Positions 42,979 through 52,649 of a stretch of DNA of 64,000 bases are shown here, one piece after another. The DNA is taken from the NCBI GenBank assembly GCA_963776205.1, contig CAVZLR010000007.1, positions 1 to 64,000 on the forward strand, given 5' to 3'. Each line of letters begins with the position of its first letter. Position 1 is the stretch's first letter. The notes below the pieces were generated by a model. The model was not told the origin of the DNA. It was given only the letters and a program-made list of their open reading frames with translations, and searched no databases. Source of the stretch: UBA4459 sp963776205 (GTDB lineage Bacteria > Bacteroidota > Bacteroidia > Bacteroidales > F082). The translations under genes and the position numbers were made by a program.

Positions 42979-44000
42979 ATGAAAACCCATGCACTTATTA
43001 TTATCCTGCTATGTATATTTTTAAATTCGTGTGAGGAGAAGTGGATTGGATACAGATACAACGAGGGACACCTGCCCACTGAACCGGTTAACCTTACAGA
43101 CTTTAACAGCGCTCATGACGATTATAACTCCACCGCTCCAACACTGGGAAAATTGATTCCTTTTTGCTTTTCAACCAACCGAAGGTCTGGTGGCGAAACA
43201 TTTGATGTGATCTATGAGCCCATGGATGTGAGCTTTGATAAAACAAGTGGTGTTTTAACAGTTTCAAATACTTATGGAGGATGGGGTATTTACGCAGAAG
43301 AATACGCGGTTTTGAGCAGGGGATTGTGGCGGGTGAATTCTGAAGGGAATGAGCTTGGGCCTTATGTTTATGTACACCTTAATGACCCAATACATGGTTA
43401 TTTGGATTTTGCCATATTGTATGCATCCGATATAGACGGGGATTTTCAAATTAAATACACTCAAAACCACAATGATTCCACTTCTAATTTTTCTGAGAGT
43501 CAACCGGTTCAGTTTTTGAACTCCGCCTAGTGATGACCTCTACCCTGCATTTAATGATGATTTCACCAACATCTATTTTTGCTCCAATCGCGAAAATGAT
43601 CAATTTGATATCTATAGTGTTGAAATTGATGGAGGTTCAGATGATATCTTTAAAGTATTGGCTGATACCAGCATTTACACGGTTACTAAAAACACCATTC
43701 TTTCCGGAGATTATGATGACAAATGCCCCTATATTTTTGAAAATATGCTGGTTTTTTCTTCCAACCGACCGGGTGGATTTGGCGGATACGATCTGTACTT
43801 TTCCACATTTGAAAATAATACCTGGAGTACACCACAGAATTTTGGCGCACAAATAAATACCGAATTTGACGAATACCGGCCCATTGTATTCGAAGAAGGC
43901 GTTGATTTTAAAAGGCATATGATGGTTTTTTCTTCCAACAGGGAAGGGGGCATGGGCGGTTTTGATCTATATTTTGTGGGGGTGGATAAAGTCCGAATAA
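42979..44000 (+). CDS. PD40 (WD40-like) lipoprotein, one or two frameshifts
   Basis: Lipoprotein of about 340 residues when rejoined. The signal with lipobox is LIIILLCIFLNSC, Cys at residue 18. Residues 30-175 are beta-rich, and PFCFSTNRRSGGETFDVIY is the first PD40-like blade. The frame breaks near 43520 (QFLNSA then stop) and resumes as PPSDDLYPAFNDDFTNIYF. Further blades carry FCSNRENDQFDIY, FSSNRPGGFGGYDLYFS and FSSNREGGMGGFDLYFVG, the S-N-R-x-G-G-x-G-x-D-L-Y signature of these propellers. The open frame runs on to 44149 across the next gene's promoter. Removing one G from the run at 43978-43982 gives a natural end at 44000. It is probably a periplasmic, peptidoglycan- or OmpA-associated protein. 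Confidence 0.75.
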
Positions 44001-44135
44001 TTAAAGAAAATTTCTGGCTTTATTTAACTTCCATCAAGCTTTCTTTACCATTTTTTAACAGAAACGCTTCATTTTTAACGATAATTTATTTGTATCTTCG
44101 CCGCCCGATATTGCAATTAATCAAAACTTTATACA

Positions 44136-44948
44136 ATGAACATGTTTAAAAAGTCATTATTAATGATCGGGCTGATATTTTTTTCAGCCGGAATCTATGC
44201 CCAGTCAGTTGTTGATGCAGGCGCCAAGTACAACGATGGTAACAACGCTTACAATGAAAAGAATTATGCCGGAGCTATTGAAATGTACAGCGAAGCACTT
44301 GATATTGCCACGCAGGCAGGCCCCGAAGCTGATGAGTTGAAAGGCAAAATTGAAAGCCAGTTAACAACATCCTATTTAAAGCAGGGTGTTAGTATTTATA
44401 AAGATGATATTGACGGCGCATTGGCTACGCTGGACAAAGGCTATGCTTTTGCAAAAGGAATTAACGATACCAAATCTGTTAAAAAATTCGCCTCTACGAT
44501 TGCCCAGTTGCGTACCAAAAAAGGGGATGATCTGCTGGATGAGAAAAGACTTGACGAAGCATATGCCGAATACGAAATGGCACTGAATATGAATCCTAAC
44601 TATCCGAAGACTTTATACGGCCAGGGTATGGTATTTAAAGAAAAAGGAGAGATGGACAAGATGAAGGAAAAAATGGATCAGGTCATTAAATATGGTGGTG
44701 ACAACCCAAAAATGGAAAGTTTTGTTTCTGCTGCCAAAGCAACCGTTTCAAGAAGCTTTTTAGCACAGGCTGCTGAAGAATTGAACGGTGAGAAATATGA
44801 CAAAGCATCTGAATATATTGAAATGTCATTGGCATATGCACCTTTCGATGAAGGTACAATGGCCATTTTTGATCAGATTGCTGAACAAGCCATCACCATT
44901 CCGGAAGTAACTGAAACCATTCAGAAAGCCAAAGAAACTTTGAACTAA
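44136..44948 (+). CDS. Secreted TPR protein
   Basis: Protein of 270 residues with a signal peptide (MNMFKKSLLMIGLIFFSAGIYAQ) and several tetratricopeptide repeats: YNDGNNAYNEKNYAGAIEMY at residues 28-47, DGALATLDKGYAFAKGINDT, GDDLLDEKRLDEAYAEYEMA and AAEELNGEKYDKASEYIEMS. It is probably periplasmic and acts as a protein-protein scaffold. A strong terminator follows 22 bp after the stop. It has no catalytic motif. Its neighbours do not suggest a specific pathway. Confidence 0.88.
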   Translation: MNMFKKSLLMIGLIFFSAGIYAQSVVDAGAKYNDGNNAYNEKNYAGAIEMYSEALDIATQAGPEADELKGKIESQLTTSYLKQGVSIYKDDIDGALATLDKGYAFAKGINDTKSVKKFASTIAQLRTKKGDDLLDEKRLDEAYAEYEMALNMNPNYPKTLYGQGMVFKEKGEMDKMKEKMDQVIKYGGDNPKMESFVSAAKATVSRSFLAQAAEELNGEKYDKASEYIEMSLAYAPFDEGTMAIFDQIAEQAITIPEVTETIQKAKETLN

Positions 44949-44970
44949 AAGTTCAATAAGATTTATTAGA

Positions 44971-44998
44971 AAAAGCGGCTTATGGCCGCTTTTTTTTG
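44971..44998. terminator. Bidirectional Rho-independent terminator
   Basis: AAAAGCGGC, loop TTATG, GCCGCTTTTTTTT: a perfect 8-bp stem followed by a U run on the plus strand, and by TTTTTC on the minus strand. It lies between the convergent TPR gene (stop 44948) and the butyrate kinase gene (stop 45002) and probably terminates both. Confidence 0.85.
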
Positions 44999-45001
44999 TT
45001 T

Positions 45002-46079
45002 TCAGGCATACGTTTTCACCTGCAATTCCCCATTTACTACTCGCATACCATTCATGGCCAGCGCTTCCATTTCATCTTCACCCGGATATACATGCACCGG
45101 TGCAATTTTATGGGTATAGGAAATCACCTGGTTGGCAAAATATTTATCGTGGGCAATACCACCGGTAATCAACACGCCATCTACATCATATTTAAGAACA
45201 GCCGCCATAGCACCTACCTCTTTAGCCACCTGGTAGGCCATGGCATCATAAATCAGTTTGGCATATGCATCACCTTCAGCGGCCCTTCGCTCTACTTCCG
45301 AAGCGCTATTTGTGTCCAGGTAAGCTACCAACCCGCCTTTTCCCGGTAATCATTTTCAGTATTTCCTTTTCTGAATAATCTCCGCTGAAACATAATCGCA
45401 CCAGATCACCAACTGGCAAAGTTCCCGAACGTTCCGGTGAAAACGGTCCATCACCATCCAATCCCTGGTTTACATCCACCACACGGCCTTTTTCGTGGGC
45501 TCCTACTGTGATACCACCCCCCAGGTGCACTACGATCAGGTTTAACTCATCGTATTTTCTCATGATGGATTTGGCATGTTGCCGGGCCACCGCTTTTTGA
45601 TTCAGCGCATGAAATATTGACCTTCGTGGTAGCAAAGGATGGCCTGAAATTCGCGCCAGGTCATTCAACTCATCAACAACAACCGGGTTACTGACATAGG
45701 CATTTGCCTGGGGAATGGTTTGGGCAATATCATAAGCCAATATGCCACCAAGGTTGCTCGCATGCTCCCCATATTTACAGCTTTTGAGGTCTTCTACCAT
45801 TTTATCGTTCACCTCAAGAACACCTGATTCAACAGGTTTTAACAAGCCGCCGCGACCCATAATAATGTTCAGCGAATGGATATCGATATCCGCGTTACGA
45901 AGTTGATCCAGTATCAAATCTTTTCTGAAATTATACTGGTCGGTTACTTTTTTAAAGGGTGCCAGCTCTTCCGTCGTATGCCTGATGGTTTGAATAAACA
46001 CAGGGCTTCCATCCTGATACACAGCTATCTTCGTTGAAGTAGAGCCGGGATTTATAGCAAGTACCTGTATAGTTTCCAT
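45002..46079 (-). CDS. buk: Butyrate kinase, one frameshift
   Basis: Acetokinase-family enzyme of about 358 residues that interconverts butyryl phosphate and butyrate with ATP. Motifs: LAINPGSTSTKIAVYQDG (phosphate-1 loop), IMGRGGLLKPVESGVLEVND, LIVVHLGGGITVGAHEKGRV (phosphate-2), and DGVLITGGIAHDKYFANQVI (adenosine site). The frame is lost near 45325: ILKMITGK is followed in the other frame by GGLVAYLDTNSASEV, explained by one extra A in an A4 run. ATG at 46079 is preferred over TTG at 46082. It lies downstream of the ptb gene, giving a butyryl-CoA to butyrate pathway with ATP gain; branched-chain acyl substrates are also possible. Confidence 0.93.
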
Positions 46080-46153
46080 CAATATTGGTTTATGCCTGTT
46101 TTCGAGAGGCTAAAGTTCCGAAAGAATTTACTGACATGCAAACAAGCCGTCTA

Positions 46154-47050
46154 TTATGAAATGGCGGCTGCCAGGGCAATTGATAAATATTTACTGCGTT
46201 CGGTATCACCCCTCGATGTCAACACGATAGGAACGGTAGCTCCCATAATAACGGCTGCAGCTGTTGCCCCACCCAGAAAATTCAGTGATTTGTATAAAAT
46301 ATTGGCGCCATCAATGTTGGGTGCCAGAATAAGATCTACATCCCCGGCCACTTCACTGGTGATATGTTTTAATTCCGAAGCTCTTTTTGAAACGGCACCA
46401 TCAATCGCCAGCGGCCCGTCAATGATACATCCCGTGATCTGTTTTCGGTAGTTCATCATGGAGATGGTGGCGGCGTGCATGGTAGCTTCCATACGCGGGT
46501 TAATGGTTTCAACCGATCCAACAATAGCTACCTTGGGCAACATATGCCCCAATTTATGATATACTTCCAGCGCATTTTTAATAATGCCGATTTTCTCTAT
46601 CAAATCTGGTTTAACATTCATGGCTGCATCTGTAACTCCCAATAGTTTATGGTAGTAGGGTGTTTCAAATAAGGCGACATGGCTCAGCAATTCACCCTTT
46701 CGCAAGCCATCTTCTTTGTTTAACACCGATTTCAACAGGATGCCTGTGCTGACCATGCCTTTCATCAAAATATCTCCTTTTCCTTCCCTGATCAGCTGAA
46801 CCGCCATATCAGAAGCCTCGTATTTATCCGGAAAATCATACAGATCAATATTTGCCAAGTCCAAACCAATCTTAGCTGCGACCTCCTTGATTTTAGCTAC
46901 ATCGCCCACGAGAACCGGAACAATGATCCCAAGTTCCTGTGCGTTTTTTAATGCTAAAAGGACATCTTCATCTGCTGCTGCTGCCACAACGATTCTTTGT
47001 GTTGTCTTGTTTTTTGCTATCTCTACTATTTCATTAAGTTTTTTAATCAT
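46154..47050 (-). CDS. ptb: Phosphate butyryltransferase (phosphotransacylase)
   Basis: Enzyme of about 298 residues of the phosphate acetyl/butyryltransferase family. It converts acyl-CoA and phosphate to acyl phosphate, the substrate of the butyrate kinase encoded next. Motifs: QRIVVAAAADEDVLLALKNA, DILMKGMVSTGILLKSVLNK, LLGVTDAAMNVKPDL and APNIDGANILYKSLNFLGGA (the conserved CoA-site region). Length and motifs fit Ptb rather than the larger Pta. The pair with buk on the same strand with a 75-bp gap makes butyryl phosphate the likely intermediate. A TAnnTTTG promoter lies upstream. Confidence 0.93.
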   Translation of the reverse strand: MIKKLNEIVEIAKNKTTQRIVVAAAADEDVLLALKNAQELGIIVPVLVGDVAKIKEVAAKIGLDLANIDLYDFPDKYEASDMAVQLIREGKGDILMKGMVSTGILLKSVLNKEDGLRKGELLSHVALFETPYYHKLLGVTDAAMNVKPDLIEKIGIIKNALEVYHKLGHMLPKVAIVGSVETINPRMEATMHAATISMMNYRKQITGCIIDGPLAIDGAVSKRASELKHITSEVAGDVDLILAPNIDGANILYKSLNFLGGATAAAVIMGATVPIVLTSRGDTERSKYLSIALAAAIS

Positions 47051-47371
47051 CACCTGTTATTTTCGGTTTATAATTTGATTTATCTTTTTGTATTTCAGAT
47101 TAATACATTTATTTTTTACTGAAATAAATCTGCCGCAAAGGTACAATTAATGTAGGTATAAGCTTATTTTATTGTTAATTTTTTAACAAAAGATAAGGTG
47201 TAATTTAAGATGCAAAATGATATTGCTAAATATAAAATCTGTTAGCGATACTTAAGCTCTGTAAAGCACCTCTTTAGTTAGTATCCAATTGGAATTAAGG
47301 ATGTCTGTTTCAGTCCAAACGTTCTGTTTAGTCAATTAAGTTATGCTATATAATGTATGTTAGATCGACTT
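47051..47371. promoter_or_regulatory. Intergenic region with the ptb-buk promoter
   Basis: About 320 bp without a gene. TACCTTTG on the minus strand at 47136-47143 matches TAnnTTTG exactly, 86 bp before the ptb start, and is the likely promoter of ptb-buk. The rest (47150-47371) is AT-rich, holds no clear terminator for the metal-uptake operon that ends at 47372, and shows no recognisable RNA gene. Confidence 0.55.
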
Positions 47372-48157
47372 TCAGCAATCAGGGCTGCATATTTTTGGAA
47401 AAATAAAAAACTTCTCTTTGTAAGGTATCAACTCTATTTCATCGTGAAATATTTTATGAATCAATGGATTATTCCAGGGCTCATTGGTTTCATCCGTTAT
47501 GACCTTTTTGTCATGAACAAAAAGAAAAAAGTCTCCAAAAAGAAATGCATTATTTGGATCATGCAAAGTGGCTACCACTGTAATCCCTTCATTGACCAGT
47601 TGTTTGATCAATTGAATAATTCTGAGTTGATTGTTAAAATCAAGATGACTTATGGGTTCATCCAGTATCAATATTTTTGGTTGCTGTGCCAGTAGCCTGG
47701 CAATCATCACCAATTGTTGTTCGCCTCCAGACAGGTCAGTATAAAACCTCTTCTTCAGATGGCTTATACCTGCCTTTTCAATAGATTCCTCGACCACGAA
47801 TTTGTCCGATAGCTTTGGCACTATTCCAATAAAAGCTGCTCTTCCGGTCATGACCACTTCTTCAACGGTAAATGGAAAAATAGCTCTATGCTGCTGACCC
47901 AGGAAACCAATTGAATTTGCTTTTTTTCTATTGAAGAGTTCCCAACATTTTATTATCGATATAAATATTGCCATCCGAAGGATGCAGTAATCCTGATATC
48001 AGTTTTAAGAGTGTTGATTTTCCAGATCCATTCCTGACCCATGATGACAGTGAACGATCCATATGGTATCTGGGCAAATATATTTTCAAGTATAATATTT
48101 TTGGTGTAACCAAACGACAAGCTTGCTGATTGATATGATATATTCTAACTTTCCCAT
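47372..48157 (-). CDS. FecE/BtuD-type metal-chelate ABC ATP-binding protein, about three frameshifts
   Basis: ATPase of a metal-complex importer, about 260 residues when rejoined. The start MGKLEY at 48157 overlaps the permease by 13 bp. After a shift near 48135 the protein reads SYQSASLSFGYTKNIILENI. A second shift near 48038 leads into Walker A GRNGSGKSTLLKLISG. A third near 47935 leads to RKKANSIGFLGQQ (Q-loop), then signature LSGGEQQLVMIARLL, Walker B ILILDEPISHLD and the switch His in VATLHDPNNAFLFG. The signature and Walker B are intact, so the breaks look like sequence errors. It is the last gene of the putative NikR-controlled uptake operon. Confidence 0.82.
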
Positions 48158-49140
48158 CCTATGCTTGATTTTTTTAACAGAAATATGAAAAATGGTGCGC
48201 CAATCAACATGGTAAAAACACCTATGGGTATTTCAAATGAGGTCAAGGTTCGGGATAAATCATCGATCAAAACCAGAAAACTGCCGCCCATAAAAAAGTT
48301 AAGAAAAACCGCCTTTTGGTTATCAACACCAAACATCATCCTTATGCTATGTGGTATAATCAGTCCGTATAGCCCGATGATGCCCGCAACAGCCACTGCC
48401 GCAGAACCGGCCAGGGTTGCTCCGGCCAAAATCCAAATTTTCATTTTTGACGGATTTATTCCAGCTGTTCGTGCTTCTTCATCACCCAGTGCTATTACAT
48501 TCATTTTCCATCTTAATAAAAACAAAACAATCAAACCAGCGCACATAGGCAAAATTGAAGCGTTGAATTTTTGCCAGTTGGCATTATGAAAGTTTCCCAT
48601 TGTCCAATGCACAATACTTTGCAATTTGAATGGATCGCTAACAACCTGCACAATGGTGAGTAATGCTGTGAATATTCCATTAGTAATGATTCCGGCTAAA
48701 ATGAGCGAAACAATCGAAACGGTTTTGTTCTTTTGTGCCATATAATAGCTTAAAGCAACAGCTAAAATGGCACATATAAAAGCGGATAATTGCACAGAAA
48801 GGAATGAGACGGACAGTGCCAATGCAGCTCCAAAGGCAGCACCTGAAGACAAACCAAGGACATAAGGAGAAACAAGCGGATTACGGAAAACAGATTGTAA
48901 TGCCGCACCTGAAACCGAAAGTACGGCACCCACAAAAAATACAAGGAGAATACGCGGAAGCCGAATATCAAAAACAATGGTAGCTGTCAAGTCTGTTTCA
49001 GTCGGAGTTGAATTCTTAAAAAACAATGCGACAACATCATTAAAAAAAACACGTTCAGATGGCCCCACAAATAAACTACCGAAAATGACCAGAACCGGAG
49101 AGATATATACAATCCATTGAAGTAATTTTTTACTTTTCAT
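48145..49140 (-). CDS. FecCD-family ABC transporter permease
   Basis: Inner-membrane permease of 331 residues with about ten hydrophobic segments, of the BtuC/FecCD/FhuB family that imports siderophores, haem, cobalamin and other metal chelates. Family motifs: RLPRILLVFFVGAVLSVSGA, LQSVFRNPLVSPYVLGLSSG with the cytoplasmic coupling region, and GIIGLYGLIIPHSIRMMFGV, the signature Gly-Leu-x-x-Pro-His segment. It overlaps the substrate-binding gene by 11 bp and the ATPase gene by 13 bp. Given the adjacent nikR and operators, the cargo is most likely a nickel or cobalt complex rather than iron. Confidence 0.92.
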   Translation of the reverse strand: MKSKKLLQWIVYISPVLVIFGSLFVGPSERVFFNDVVALFFKNSTPTETDLTATIVFDIRLPRILLVFFVGAVLSVSGAALQSVFRNPLVSPYVLGLSSGAAFGAALALSVSFLSVQLSAFICAILAVALSYYMAQKNKTVSIVSLILAGIITNGIFTALLTIVQVVSDPFKLQSIVHWTMGNFHNANWQKFNASILPMCAGLIVLFLLRWKMNVIALGDEEARTAGINPSKMKIWILAGATLAGSAAVAVAGIIGLYGLIIPHSIRMMFGVDNQKAVFLNFFMGGSFLVLIDDLSRTLTSFEIPIGVFTMLIGAPFFIFLLKKSSIGWES

Positions 49141-50164
49141 GGCTCAAGTCAATATTCGTGTTATATAGTGTCTTAAAAATTTCATCTTTTAAAGAATCCA
49201 ACTCATTTACACTGAATTTTTCAGGATAAAGCCAGGAGGCTAAAAGCAAACTTGCATATTGAAATTTCAGTGTCCAGAGATCACACTCAAAAACTGATGG
49301 AAATTCAAATACATGACTTGACTGTACAGCATTTACATTCATCAGGGAAGACATTAGCATTATGTCGGAAGGATCTGTTTTATCATTGCACCACATTACA
49401 ATTGCTTCGGGGTCCCACTCCACAATTTTTTCCAGGTTAACCACGGCATGTTCCTCAGGATAATCACAAACATTTATACCTCCCGATGATTCGATCAAAT
49501 CATTAACCATGCTGTTTTTACCAGATGTTTCCGTAATTCCCTGCATCCAGGCAAAATAAACTCGTTTTTTATTTTGACCTATCGTTTTTTCAGCAATTTT
49601 TTCAAGGTTATTTTTAGTAAACTGGATCAAACTGTCACTGCGGTTTTCTTTATTAAACAATATGCCAAAATCTTTAATTTCTTTAATAACGTCATCCAGA
49701 GAATGTAACATTACCCCATACACTGGAATATCAAAGTTTTCTATATTTTCAATGGCTTCGGTTTGCGAAGACCAGATAATGACCAAATCCGGTTTAAGGG
49801 TTACAATTTCTTCGATGCTGACATAATCCCAGCTACCTGGGACAGCTAATGTTTTATCAGCGATCCTTTGATCCATTTTTGAATAATGCATATATAAATT
49901 CTCTGAATATATGTTTGAAGAAACACCGATAATTTTGTTTTCTTCTCCCAACATGTATATGCCCGTTAATGCGCTTTCAATAAGACAGACGACTCTTTCA
50001 GGATGTCTGTTAAAATGCAGATCTTTATTCCTGAAATCCGTAACCGAAATTTTCACCTCACCTGAAACCTTTCGCTCTTGGCCTGCGTCTCCCATACAAT
50101 TCGATGCAAGGATGGCAAATACCAAAATATAAAACAGGGTCTTGTTTCCGGTAATTAATTTCAC
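49130..50164 (-). CDS. Metal-chelate ABC transporter substrate-binding lipoprotein
   Basis: Binding protein of 344 residues of the BtuF/FecB/FepB type (cluster A-II). The start codon is GTG. The lipobox is FAILASNC, so it is anchored to a membrane. Two lobes are joined by a helix: PERVVCLIESALTGIYMLGE, WDYVSIEEIVTLKPDLVIIW at the core of lobe 1, and KKRVYFAWMQGITETSGKNS, SSGGINVCDYPEEHAVVNLE in lobe 2. These proteins hand a chelate to the permease. The gene is in the receptor-binding protein-permease-ATPase operon downstream of nikR and ends 10 bp inside the permease gene. Confidence 0.9.
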   Translation of the reverse strand: MKLITGNKTLFYILVFAILASNCMGDAGQERKVSGEVKISVTDFRNKDLHFNRHPERVVCLIESALTGIYMLGEENKIIGVSSNIYSENLYMHYSKMDQRIADKTLAVPGSWDYVSIEEIVTLKPDLVIIWSSQTEAIENIENFDIPVYGVMLHSLDDVIKEIKDFGILFNKENRSDSLIQFTKNNLEKIAEKTIGQNKKRVYFAWMQGITETSGKNSMVNDLIESSGGINVCDYPEEHAVVNLEKIVEWDPEAIVMWCNDKTDPSDIMLMSSLMNVNAVQSSHVFEFPSVFECDLWTLKFQYASLLLASWLYPEKFSVNELDSLKDEIFKTLYNTNIDLSHEK

Positions 50165-50167
50165 AGA

Positions 50168-52198
50168 TTAATTAAATGTTAATGTTAAACCACCCGTAAC
50201 TGAGAAGCCCGTATTTTGAAATTGCCAGGGCATTTCATATTTGTTATTGGTGATGTTGTAAAATTTGCCAAACAATTCAATATTGAATGTTTCATTTTTT
50301 ATTAAAGCCTGCGAAATATAAACATTCATCAGTAATCCTGGAGTAAAGAGTGTTCTGCCCGAAATGGAAGGGCTATCGTAGTAGCCGCTGTTGTAATTTA
50401 AATAAGGACTGAAGTTTAATCCAAAATCGAAAGAAAAATTCAGCCCTGCATTTGCAACAAATTCAGGGGAAAATGGCACATCAGAACCATCCTGATCTTC
50501 ATAAATATCGTTTTTGACATCAGATTGCATGTAAGTGAAATTGGTAAACCAATTCAAAAAATCTTTTATTTGCTGGCTGATCTCCACTTCAACTCCGAGG
50601 GAAGAGGTCGTTCCCGCATTTACTGATTGCGTTTGAGAAGGGTTTTCACTCACTACCGATTCAACAATAGCGTCATCGATCAGGTAATAAAAACCTCTGA
50701 CCGTTGCTCTCAAATCAGCAGGTAAATAAAAATTGGCACCCAGGTCAATACCCAAACCAGATTCCGGTTTCAGGTCGGGATTAGGCAATTGTCCATTTTT
50801 TCCCGTAACACCTTCATCTTCTAATTTAATCGTTCCTCCTACAGATTTTAAGCCGGGCGTCATGAAACTGTTCCCTGCATTGAAAAACAGTGAGGCAAGT
50901 CTGTTAAAATTATATTTTAATCCTCCGCTCCATAATAATCGTGACCAGTCTTCGCTGGAGGTTCCTGGTTGTCCTCCACTAATTAATTCAATGTTGTTTT
51001 TAACATAGCTGTAGCGTAATCCTGCCCTGATAATCAACCCCTTAAAATGTAATTCTTCCTGGGCGTAAATCCCGGCCTGCAGCGCCATTGATTTATTTCC
51101 ATATTGTTTTTCCCCAGCAACCGGGTCCGACCAGGTTTCATAACTGGCGTTCTGATAGTCAGTACCAATTGTTAGCAAATGGGCTTTTCCGTGCTCATAG
51201 GTCAGGTTAAGGTCAAAAGGTAAAATACTTTGGTTCACACCGTTGTCCGAAAGCAGGCTGTCTACAGTATTGAACTGGCTTTCCTGCCATGTACGCACAT
51301 AGTTTCGCAATCCGAAAGTCATATTTAATGCGGTTTTCTGATTCAGGGAAACTGAATAACCGAGATTCATCGTTGTGTAATCGTGGTTAAAACCCCTGTA
51401 AACCCTTCCGGCATCTCCAACATGAAAAGTTTTGTTGAAGAAAAAACTCAGTTTGTTTTTTTCGGCCTTATCTGCAAACCAGGTGAAACCTCCATAAAAC
51501 TTTGATTTTGTGTATTGTGGGTTATCCTGCATATTCAACCACGAATTTTCTGTGCCATAATCGGTATAATCCGAAATTTCATAGTTTATCCCGGCAAAAT
51601 AGTTCAGTTTTTTGTACGAATCCTGAAAATACAATTGTCCGTTAAATGTATTGAATGAACCATAAGAAGTTGAAGCCATTAATTTTTGCTCTTCGATTTT
51701 GCTTTTTAAAAGCATGTTTACCGTTCCGGCAAGCGGGCTTTGGTTTCCGGCGAAATCCTGTGAAAGGTAGTTGGGATAAAGTACTGAAGCCGGGCCTCTT
51801 TCAATTTCAATCCGTTCCACAACATTCAAATCCAACGCCATCGGGTCAATAAAAGCATCAACCGGTATGCCAGAAAGCATATATGTGCTGTATTTGGGGC
51901 CAATGCCACCATAAGTTCCCCAATTTGCATCATTTCTAGAAAGAACACTCACCGACATGCCCGGCTGGTACATCAACGCTTCGGTGATATTAGTATTCCC
52001 CAAAATTATCGGTTTCAAATCGGCGGGAGTTAACACATCAATTTGTTGGGTAACGTTTCCCGCTGATTGAATCTTTTTTGCTCCCGTAATTACCACTTCG
52101 TTTATTGGCAGCGTATCTTGTACAGCCTGTTGTCCAAAAGTAACCAACGAACTGAACAAGATTACTAAACCAAAAGTATGAGATAAGATTATTTTCAT
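50168..52198 (-). CDS. TonB-dependent outer-membrane receptor
   Basis: Receptor of 676 residues. The signal peptide ends near LVTFGQQAV. The TonB-box-like LPINEVVITGAKK starts the plug (residues 25-160): ITEALMYQPGMSVSVLSRND, YMLSGIPVDAFIDPMALDL and VERIEIERGPASVLYP. The remaining 500 residues are a 22-strand barrel ending in NTGFSVTGGLTLTFN, with a terminal aromatic pattern. The carboxypeptidase-D-like repeat of SusC proteins is missing, so it is a metal-type receptor rather than a glycan one. It lies 3 bp upstream of the binding-protein gene. A direct-repeat operator sits 7 bp before its start and matches the one upstream of nikR. Confidence 0.95.
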   Translation of the reverse strand: MKIILSHTFGLVILFSSLVTFGQQAVQDTLPINEVVITGAKKIQSAGNVTQQIDVLTPADLKPIILGNTNITEALMYQPGMSVSVLSRNDANWGTYGGIGPKYSTYMLSGIPVDAFIDPMALDLNVVERIEIERGPASVLYPNYLSQDFAGNQSPLAGTVNMLLKSKIEEQKLMASTSYGSFNTFNGQLYFQDSYKKLNYFAGINYEISDYTDYGTENSWLNMQDNPQYTKSKFYGGFTWFADKAEKNKLSFFFNKTFHVGDAGRVYRGFNHDYTTMNLGYSVSLNQKTALNMTFGLRNYVRTWQESQFNTVDSLLSDNGVNQSILPFDLNLTYEHGKAHLLTIGTDYQNASYETWSDPVAGEKQYGNKSMALQAGIYAQEELHFKGLIIRAGLRYSYVKNNIELISGGQPGTSSEDWSRLLWSGGLKYNFNRLASLFFNAGNSFMTPGLKSVGGTIKLEDEGVTGKNGQLPNPDLKPESGLGIDLGANFYLPADLRATVRGFYYLIDDAIVESVVSENPSQTQSVNAGTTSSLGVEVEISQQIKDFLNWFTNFTYMQSDVKNDIYEDQDGSDVPFSPEFVANAGLNFSFDFGLNFSPYLNYNSGYYDSPSISGRTLFTPGLLMNVYISQALIKNETFNIELFGKFYNITNNKYEMPWQFQNTGFSVTGGLTLTFN

Positions 52199-52204
52199 GT
52201 TATT

Positions 52205-52232
52205 GTGTTACGTATTCTTTAATATGTGTTAC
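52205..52232 (-). promoter_or_regulatory. Candidate NikR operator of the receptor operon
   Basis: Two copies of GTAACAC (minus strand) with 14 bases between them, 21 bp start to start, located 7 to 34 bp upstream of the TonB receptor ATG. The same word pair with identical spacing is found upstream of nikR, and the bases next to one word (AGGTAACACAT) are also the same. This points to a regulator-binding site, probably NikR. Confidence 0.65.
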
Positions 52233-52249
52233 CTATTAGCTAAAAAAAA

Positions 52250-52648
52250 TTAAATGCTACTGGTTGTGAGTTTGCCCTGCTGTATGCCTTTCAGTCCAAT
52301 CAAACGATTGGCGAGTTCTTTCAACCTGGAAGACTCTCCTTTAATAGCAATGATTTCAAGACAATTGTCGTGATCGATATGAAAATGAATGTTTGAAAGA
52401 ATAACATCATGAAAATCATGTTGTAAATCCGCTAGATTACTCAACAAATCCCTTTTGTGGTGATCGTAAACCAGCGATACAGCCCCTGCTACAATTTCAT
52501 TCGACTCCCATTTTTTTTCAGTAAGGTTGTTGCTGATCAAGTGCCTGAGTGCCTGCGATCTGTTTTTGAAATGATTTTCTTCTGCGAACTTATCAAGCGC
52601 ATCAAGCAATCCCTTTTCAAGCGAGACACCAAATCTTACTACTGTCAT
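52250..52648 (-). CDS. nikR: NikR-family nickel-responsive regulator
   Basis: Transcription regulator of 132 residues, a ribbon-helix-helix protein with a C-terminal ACT-like metal-binding domain. DNA-binding part: VVRFGVSLEKGLLDALDKFA and NRSQALRHLISNNL. Metal-binding part: HHKRDLLSNLADLQHDFHDV and SNIHFHIDHDNCLEIIAIKG, with the His-x-His and Cys ligands of high-affinity nickel sites. On binding nickel it usually represses uptake genes. It lies 52 bp upstream of the TonB receptor gene on the same strand, with its own copy of the direct-repeat operator, so it probably autoregulates and controls the uptake operon. Confidence 0.95.
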   Translation of the reverse strand: MTVVRFGVSLEKGLLDALDKFAEENHFKNRSQALRHLISNNLTEKKWESNEIVAGAVSLVYDHHKRDLLSNLADLQHDFHDVILSNIHFHIDHDNCLEIIAIKGESSRLKELANRLIGLKGIQQGKLTTSSI

Positions 52649-52649
52649 C

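Noticed and set aside
47357..47695. Plus-strand frame at the end of the metal-uptake operon
   Set aside because: It is antisense to the conserved C-terminal part of the ABC ATPase, which carries Walker B and switch motifs on the other strand.
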